Below are positions 59,102 to 64,000 of a DNA stretch of 64,000 bases, one piece after another. The stretch is from contig WGOA01000006.1 of assembly GCA_016124275.1 (NCBI GenBank), positions 16,194 through 80,193 on the forward strand, given 5' to 3'. The notes beneath the pieces were generated by a model. That model saw only the letters and a program-made list of their open reading frames with translations, ran no database searches and was not told where the DNA came from. Source of the DNA: Bacteroidota bacterium. Lineage in GTDB: Bacteria; Bacteroidota; Bacteroidia; Chitinophagales; BACL12. Each line of letters opens with the position of its first letter. Positions within the stretch are counted from its first letter, which is position 1. The position numbers and the translations under genes were made by a program.

Positions 59102-60583
59102 TTAACTCTTCAACCTTGTCTTAGCGTCCAGGGCATCGCGCAAGCCGTTGCCAATCAGGAAGAACGACAGAACCAGCAGCACAATGGCAAAACCGGGAAT
59201 GAGCGCAAGTTGTGGATCGCCATAAGCGATGTTATCCTTGTTGCGGGCAATCATCTGGCCCCAGCTCGGTTTGGGCGGCTGGGCGCCGATGCCCAGAAAA
59301 CTCAGGCCGGCTTCAATGAGAATGGCGTACGCAAAGTTGGCCGCGGTGATGACAATGATGGGGCCGCTGATGTTGGGCAGAATGTGCTTGAAGATGATGC
59401 GGGCGTGCGAAAAACCCAGGCTGCGCGCAGCTTCTACGTATTCCAACTCGCGCACGCTCAGTACCTGGCCGCGCACCATGCGCGCGATGTCCACCCACAT
59501 GGTCAGGCCCACCGCCAAAAAGATGGTCCACTCTTTCATGCCAAAGGCGAAAGCGATGGGGAAAACGAGCAGCAGCGTCGGGATGGACCAGAACACGTTG
59601 ATGAACCACAGAATCAGGTCGTCAATCCAGCCGCGGAAATAGCCCGCCACCGAGCCGAGCACCAGCCCGATAAGCAGCGCCACGGTAACCGCCAAAAAGC
59701 CCACCGATATGGAAATGCGCGTGCCGATGATGATGCGGCTCAGGTAGTCCCGGCCCTCCTGGTCGGTGCCCAGCCAAAAGCGGCGGTTGACCAGGTGCTT
59801 ACTCTCTATGGTTTGAATCAGCTCGTCGCGGCTCACGTCGCGCTCGGTCTCCTGGATGTCGCGGAACTGGTAGCGGTCGCCGCTGCGGGTCAGGGCGGGG
59901 TTGCTGTACGATCGGGTATAGGCAATGTCCACCAGGCTAAACGCCTGCCGCTGCACGGCGCGGCCCTTCCCCCGATAGGCCTGCACCACCAGCGAGTCGC
60001 CGACCACTTCGTGGCTGAGCACGGGCACTTCGCGAAAATTGGACTCGCCGCCGCTCCAGAGTTTTTGCAGCAGCGACACGTTGCTCGGCGCGCGGTTGCT
60101 GCGCACCTGCAGGAAAGTCATGCGGAAGCCCGGTTTCTCTTTTTCTACTTCCAGCACTTGCCGGTTGGCGTGGCGCGTGCCATCCGGCGCAATCCAATAG
60201 CCAAAAATGGCCACCAGAATAGCCAAAACAATGGTCAGCAGCCCAAACATGGCCGTGTCGTTGGCGATGAATTTGGCCAGCGATTTCTCCTGTTGGTCGT
60301 TTTGGAAGGGTTTGCGCTTGCGGTAGCCCGCCCACCAGCGGCGCAGCAGCAAAATGGGCGGCGCGTACACCACGGCCACCACCAGCAAGATGACGCCAAT
60401 AATGATGGCCAGGCTCTTGCCGGCGGCCAGGAAGGCGTCAAGGGTGCTTCCGCTGCTGGTCAATGCCCCAAAGAGTCCGCCCAGCAAGGTGCCGAACGCC
60501 CAAATGCCAACGATCCAGGCCAGTGCGGAGCGGAGGCGGGCCATGGGCTTTTTTTCGGGGGAAGGGGTTTGGGGGGAGGTCAC
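59102..60583 (-). CDS. Oligo/dipeptide ABC transporter permease (OppC/DppC-like)
   Basis: LGTDQEGRDYLSRIIIGTRISISVGF; EYVEAARSLGFSHARIIFKHILPN. Confidence 0.92.
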   Translation of the reverse strand: MTSPQTPSPEKKPMARLRSALAWIVGIWAFGTLLGGLFGALTSSGSTLDAFLAAGKSLAIIIGVILLVVAVVYAPPILLLRRWWAGYRKRKPFQNDQQEKSLAKFIANDTAMFGLLTIVLAILVAIFGYWIAPDGTRHANRQVLEVEKEKPGFRMTFLQVRSNRAPSNVSLLQKLWSGGESNFREVPVLSHEVVGDSLVVQAYRGKGRAVQRQAFSLVDIAYTRSYSNPALTRSGDRYQFRDIQETERDVSRDELIQTIESKHLVNRRFWLGTDQEGRDYLSRIIIGTRISISVGFLAVTVALLIGLVLGSVAGYFRGWIDDLILWFINVFWSIPTLLLVFPIAFAFGMKEWTIFLAVGLTMWVDIARMVRGQVLSVRELEYVEAARSLGFSHARIIFKHILPNISGPIIVITAANFAYAILIEAGLSFLGIGAQPPKPSWGQMIARNKDNIAYGDPQLALIPGFAIVLLVLSFFLIGNGLRDALDAKTRLKS

Positions 60584-60633
60584 AGCGGTGGTCTAATCAA
60601 GACAGAAGCCCGAAAATAAGAAAGTTCGGGCGC

Positions 60634-61869
60634 TCAGGGCTTTGGGCGGCTCTGGGCGAGTCGCCGCGCGCGGTTGAGCACTTGTGGGTCCACACGGCGG
60701 CCCTTCCACCGATAGGGGGCAAAGGTGCTCCAAGGGCCCATTAAAACAACGTATGCGATGTGTGCCAATTGAAGGGGAAGGAAGCTCCAAAGCAGGTGCG
60801 AACGGTTGAAAAAGCGCAAAACCGGCGCCTGAAACACCGTATCGGCCACGATTTTGACCAGGAACATGAGCAGGCTGATGCGGAACCAGGCGTCGTCGAG
60901 CACGCCGAGCGCCGCGAAAACAGGGATGGTCAGGTTGAACAACCACACGCCAGCGAGAATGAGCGTGATGCGGCGGTCTTCGTAGTGCGTGGATTTGCTG
61001 GCCCAGCGCAGGCGTTGCTGCCAAAGGCCGCTGATGTTGGGCTCCGTGTGCGTGCGCACGATGGCCGCTTTGTCTTTGAGGAAGCCCACCTGCCCCGGAA
61101 AACGGCGGCCGATTTTGTGCATGAGCATCAGGTCGTCGCCGGAAGGCTGGTCGTCGATGCCGCGGAAGCCGTCAACCGCCAGGAACGCCTCTTTTTCGTA
61201 GGCGAGATTAGCGCCGTTGCAGAGGTTGTAAAAACCCAGGCGAATGGACGCCGCCGCGATGCCCACCAGACTCAGAAAATCCAGCTCCTGAAACTTGCCG
61301 AGTAAACTAGGGTCCGGGTAATAGCTGACCGGGCCGGCAATGAGCTTCCAGCCCTTGGTCTCGTACGCGCCCGCGATGCGCCGCAACCAGGTTTCGCCCG
61401 GCCTTGCATCCGCATCGGTGGTGACGATCAAGGTGCCGGTAGCCTGCTCAACCGCCAATTCGATGGCCATTTTCTTGTAGGCCTTGCCTTTGGGCCGACT
61501 CTTCAGCGCCTCTTTCAAATCCAGGATTTGCAGGCTCTCCCCGCCTGCCTTGCGCGCTTCGTCGGCGGTGCCGTCGCGGCTGTGGTCGTCAATGACGATG
61601 ATTTCGTAGAGATGCGCCGGGTAATCCTGCTGCCGCAGCGCCTGCACACAGCGGCCAATTCGCCCGGCCTCATTGCGCGCCGGCACAATGACCGTAATGC
61701 GCGTGCGCGGCCGCTCGGCGGGCTGGTCGGTTTCTGGCAATCGGCTCCAGCCCCACCGATACGCCAGCATCAGCAGCGCGTAGCCCCCCGTCAATCCCGC
61801 CGCCATAAGCCCCCCGGCGTGCCAGGGCGCTTGCGTGAACCAGGAGAAGATGGAGAGGAGAAGGGGCAT
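60634..61869 (-). CDS. Glycosyltransferase family 2
   Basis: ITVIVPARNEAGRIGRCVQAL; IDDHSRDGTADEA; VTTDADARPGETWL. Confidence 0.9.
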   Translation of the reverse strand: MPLLLSIFSWFTQAPWHAGGLMAAGLTGGYALLMLAYRWGWSRLPETDQPAERPRTRITVIVPARNEAGRIGRCVQALRQQDYPAHLYEIIVIDDHSRDGTADEARKAGGESLQILDLKEALKSRPKGKAYKKMAIELAVEQATGTLIVTTDADARPGETWLRRIAGAYETKGWKLIAGPVSYYPDPSLLGKFQELDFLSLVGIAAASIRLGFYNLCNGANLAYEKEAFLAVDGFRGIDDQPSGDDLMLMHKIGRRFPGQVGFLKDKAAIVRTHTEPNISGLWQQRLRWASKSTHYEDRRITLILAGVWLFNLTIPVFAALGVLDDAWFRISLLMFLVKIVADTVFQAPVLRFFNRSHLLWSFLPLQLAHIAYVVLMGPWSTFAPYRWKGRRVDPQVLNRARRLAQSRPKP

Positions 61870-61969
61870 GGGGGGTGTGGCGGTTGGTGGCGGGTGGGTT
61901 GGTGGCCTTGAGCCTGCTTCAGCGCGAGCCCGAAAGTTCGCTGTTTTTGGGCGAAGGGGGACGTTGCAC

Positions 61970-62815
61970 TTAGCGGGGCTGCAGCAAGCCCGCGAGCCTC
62001 TGCCCGAAGGCCTCGTCAATCAAAAAATGGCCTTTCTCGAACTCGTGCAGGGCTGCGCCGGGTATGCTGTTCGCAAGTTTGCGCGCATGGGGCAGACTGA
62101 TTAGCGGATCGCGCTTGCCAGCATAGAGGTGGACCGGGAAATGGTGCTCACTTGCGGAAGCGGCCAGTTGCGCATGATCGGGCTTTAGCCCGCTCATGGC
62201 AATCCAGGACTCCCGCAACTGCACTCGTAGTGTGCGATTGGCTATGTTGGCCCGCGCAAAGTCCGCCATCTTCTTGTTCAGGATGCCCATCCTCTCCATG
62301 GCTTTGACCGGGCCGGTTATGATGCCCGGATGGTCAATCTGCCGTTTAATGATCCAACGTCCGATGCCAGTTTCGGTGCTGATTATCTGCGCCCAGTTGG
62401 GGCTCAGGCCCTCCGGTGCCGCCAGATGCAGCGAGTGCAATTCAGCGCCGGCAGTTTGACCCAAGGCAAAGGCATAGCGCCCTCCCATGCTGAACCCCAA
62501 CACGGCAAGGGGGCCTTGGTTTGTGCGGGCTTTTATGGCTTGGATTAAGTTGAGGAGGTCGTGCGTGGTACAGGGTCTTTCACCCGGCCAATTGGTCTTA
62601 TGATGCCCCGGCAACTCCAAAGCCCATACTTGCGCGATACCCTCCAACGGCTTGGCCAATGGCGCAAAGTAGCTGGCCGATTGGCTGAACCCGTGAAAGG
62701 CCAACAGAATGAGTGGCCCGCTACCATACACCGCTGCATGCCAATGCACGGTTTGCGACGGGTGAGCTGACCGGGCTTCCAAATGGGTTTCAAGATAAGT
62801 CTGTTGCGGAACCAT
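61970..62815 (-). CDS. Alpha/beta hydrolase
   Basis: LLAFHGFSQSASYF; VLGFSMGGRYAFALG; GKRDPLISLPHAR; FEKGHFLID. Confidence 0.88.
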   Translation of the reverse strand: MVPQQTYLETHLEARSAHPSQTVHWHAAVYGSGPLILLAFHGFSQSASYFAPLAKPLEGIAQVWALELPGHHKTNWPGERPCTTHDLLNLIQAIKARTNQGPLAVLGFSMGGRYAFALGQTAGAELHSLHLAAPEGLSPNWAQIISTETGIGRWIIKRQIDHPGIITGPVKAMERMGILNKKMADFARANIANRTLRVQLRESWIAMSGLKPDHAQLAASASEHHFPVHLYAGKRDPLISLPHARKLANSIPGAALHEFEKGHFLIDEAFGQRLAGLLQPR

Positions 62816-62912
62816 CGGCCGCGAAGGTAGAAAGCATAGCCGGAAAGACGGATTGAACTATATGGCAAACGGAGGAAAGGCTATATTTGTTAAATCAGGG
62901 TTTTTTATGCTT

Positions 62913-62940
62913 ATAAACGAAATTAGTAGGTTTCGTTTAT
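62913..62940. repeat. Perfect 10-bp inverted repeat
   Basis: ATAAACGAAA ttagtagg TTTCGTTTAT. Confidence 0.8.
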
Positions 62941-63024
62941 CGGGGTTTAGGGCCATATAAAGGAAATAATTTCGCGAACGTAACTGTTATGCACAATATT
63001 AGAAAACCGACAAACAACAATAAA

Positions 63025-63852
63025 ATGAGAAATAAAATTTTGACACTTGCAGTAATTACGACAATGTCTTTAGGGTGCAATGAACAAAAAAAGAATGAAG
63101 ACAAAGAACAACTAACAGCCAAACAACAGGCAAGTATTGCTGACAGTTTAGCCAGTTGCAGTCCAAATACAACCCTCTCCAATTCAACAAGCTACCAACT
63201 TTACAAGGACGAAATAACTTCATTAACTAAGAATGTTAAAAAGCTCGACCCAAACTTACCAACTATTGGAATATTAATGTATGACAAGGTTCTAATGACT
63301 GAATTAACAGCTCCTATGGACGTTTTTGCTAAACACTCAGAAGACGGAAAACAATTATTTAATGTGATTACCATTGCAGAAAACTATGATTTATTTATAA
63401 GTGAAGAAGGATTGAAAATGTTCCCTGATTACACTTTTTCTAACGCACCTAAACTTGATATTATAATTGTACCAAGTGCATACGATATGGCTGGACAAGT
63501 AAAAAATCAAAAATTGATTGCGTTTATTAGAATGCAAAATGAGAACACGGACTTTACAGTAAGTAATTGCGGTGGTGCTTCGTTGATTGGTGAAACGGGA
63601 ATTGCTGACGGTAAGAAAATTGTTACTTGGATTGGCGGTGGAATAGAATTGCAAAAGTCTTATCCAAACTTAAAAGTTCAAGACGACTCAAAAATCAGTT
63701 TTGTTGAAGATGGAAAGTTTATGTCTTCAAACGGTAATTTAGCTTCTTATATTTCTTCATTGGAATTATTAGAGAAACTTACAAGTAAGAAACATAGAAA
63801 ATTTGTTGAATCATACTTGTATTTGGACAGACTTCAACAATGGAAAAAATAA
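63025..63852 (+). CDS. DJ-1/PfpI family lipoprotein
   Basis: Lipobox MSLGC; IGILMYDKVLMTELTAPMDVFA; VSNCGGASLIGETGIADGKKIVTW nucleophile elbow; ORF can extend to ATG at 62989. Confidence 0.85.
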   Translation: MRNKILTLAVITTMSLGCNEQKKNEDKEQLTAKQQASIADSLASCSPNTTLSNSTSYQLYKDEITSLTKNVKKLDPNLPTIGILMYDKVLMTELTAPMDVFAKHSEDGKQLFNVITIAENYDLFISEEGLKMFPDYTFSNAPKLDIIIVPSAYDMAGQVKNQKLIAFIRMQNENTDFTVSNCGGASLIGETGIADGKKIVTWIGGGIELQKSYPNLKVQDDSKISFVEDGKFMSSNGNLASYISSLELLEKLTSKKHRKFVESYLYLDRLQQWKK

Positions 63853-63859
63853 ATACTGT

Positions 63860-63917
63860 GCATAACACCCAAGGCTTAAACGCATGCGCAGGCGTGCGAT
63901 TTAAGCCCCTGTTGAAC
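63860..63917 (+). other. Candidate attC recombination site (58 bp)
   Basis: GCATAAC - accc aa - GGCTTAAACGCATGCG ca gg CGTGCGATTTAAGCC - cct - GTTGAAC (fits GTTRRRY), with one bulged A in the stem. Confidence 0.5.
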
Positions 63918-64000
63918 GAACCGGGTCAGCTCAAGGCAAGAATGATGGTTTCCTATGGATTTTGGAACACGAAGCTTAGCGTAACAGTTTCTATGCTTCG

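Larger units (their letters stand above)
62986..63917 (+). mobile_element. Candidate integron gene cassette (integrase not in window)
   Basis: Starts GTTATGCACAATAT, ends with complementary ATACTGTGCATAAC + hairpin + GTTGAAC; single AT-rich gene inside. Confidence 0.5.

Noticed and set aside
59210-60619. 469-aa plus-strand ORF
   Set aside because: Antisense to the Opp/Dpp-type permease, whose motifs are clear.
62986-63866. Alternative reading of the cassette-like unit as a small TIR transposon
   Set aside because: No transposase inside, no obvious target-site duplication seen, and the asymmetric hairpin plus GTTGAAC at only one end fits attC better; kept as the main competing explanation.

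Overview
The window is about 64 kb of a Bacteroidota chromosome, probably Saprospiria/Lewinella-like. That placement is an inference from the seven or so type IX secretion (T9SS) cargo proteins and the overall gene content. Housekeeping genes include gltA, mnmE, hisS and hutH. There is an O-antigen/exopolysaccharide block (glycosyltransferase, flippase, Wzz-like, O-antigen ligase) and a two-component system (hybrid kinase plus sigma-54 activator). The most interesting items are: (1) a four-gene cluster at 8085-13703 that looks like a chaperone/usher-type surface-fibre system (chaperone-like Ig protein, two related small secreted subunits, a 996-aa usher-like barrel protein); (2) a cysteine synthase / JAMM protease / [MoaD-ThiF-rhodanese] fusion cluster at 21630-24865, where the sulfur-carrier Gly-Gly is internal and would need proteolytic maturation; (3) an integron-cassette-like unit at 62986-63917 with complementary ends, a DJ-1/PfpI lipoprotein gene and a 58-bp attC-like hairpin; (4) a duplicated and decaying pair of T9SS cargo loci at 36462-43050 with lost start, nonsense, frameshift and internal-deletion lesions; (5) a broken MNT/HEPN module, a zeta toxin with a small overlapping ORF, a KilA-N gene with a perfect operator-like palindrome at its start, a 112-bp imperfect palindrome, and an over-represented GGGGAAGGG/CCCTTCCCC motif. 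No CRISPR array, rRNA, tRNA, integrase or complete transposase was recognised.
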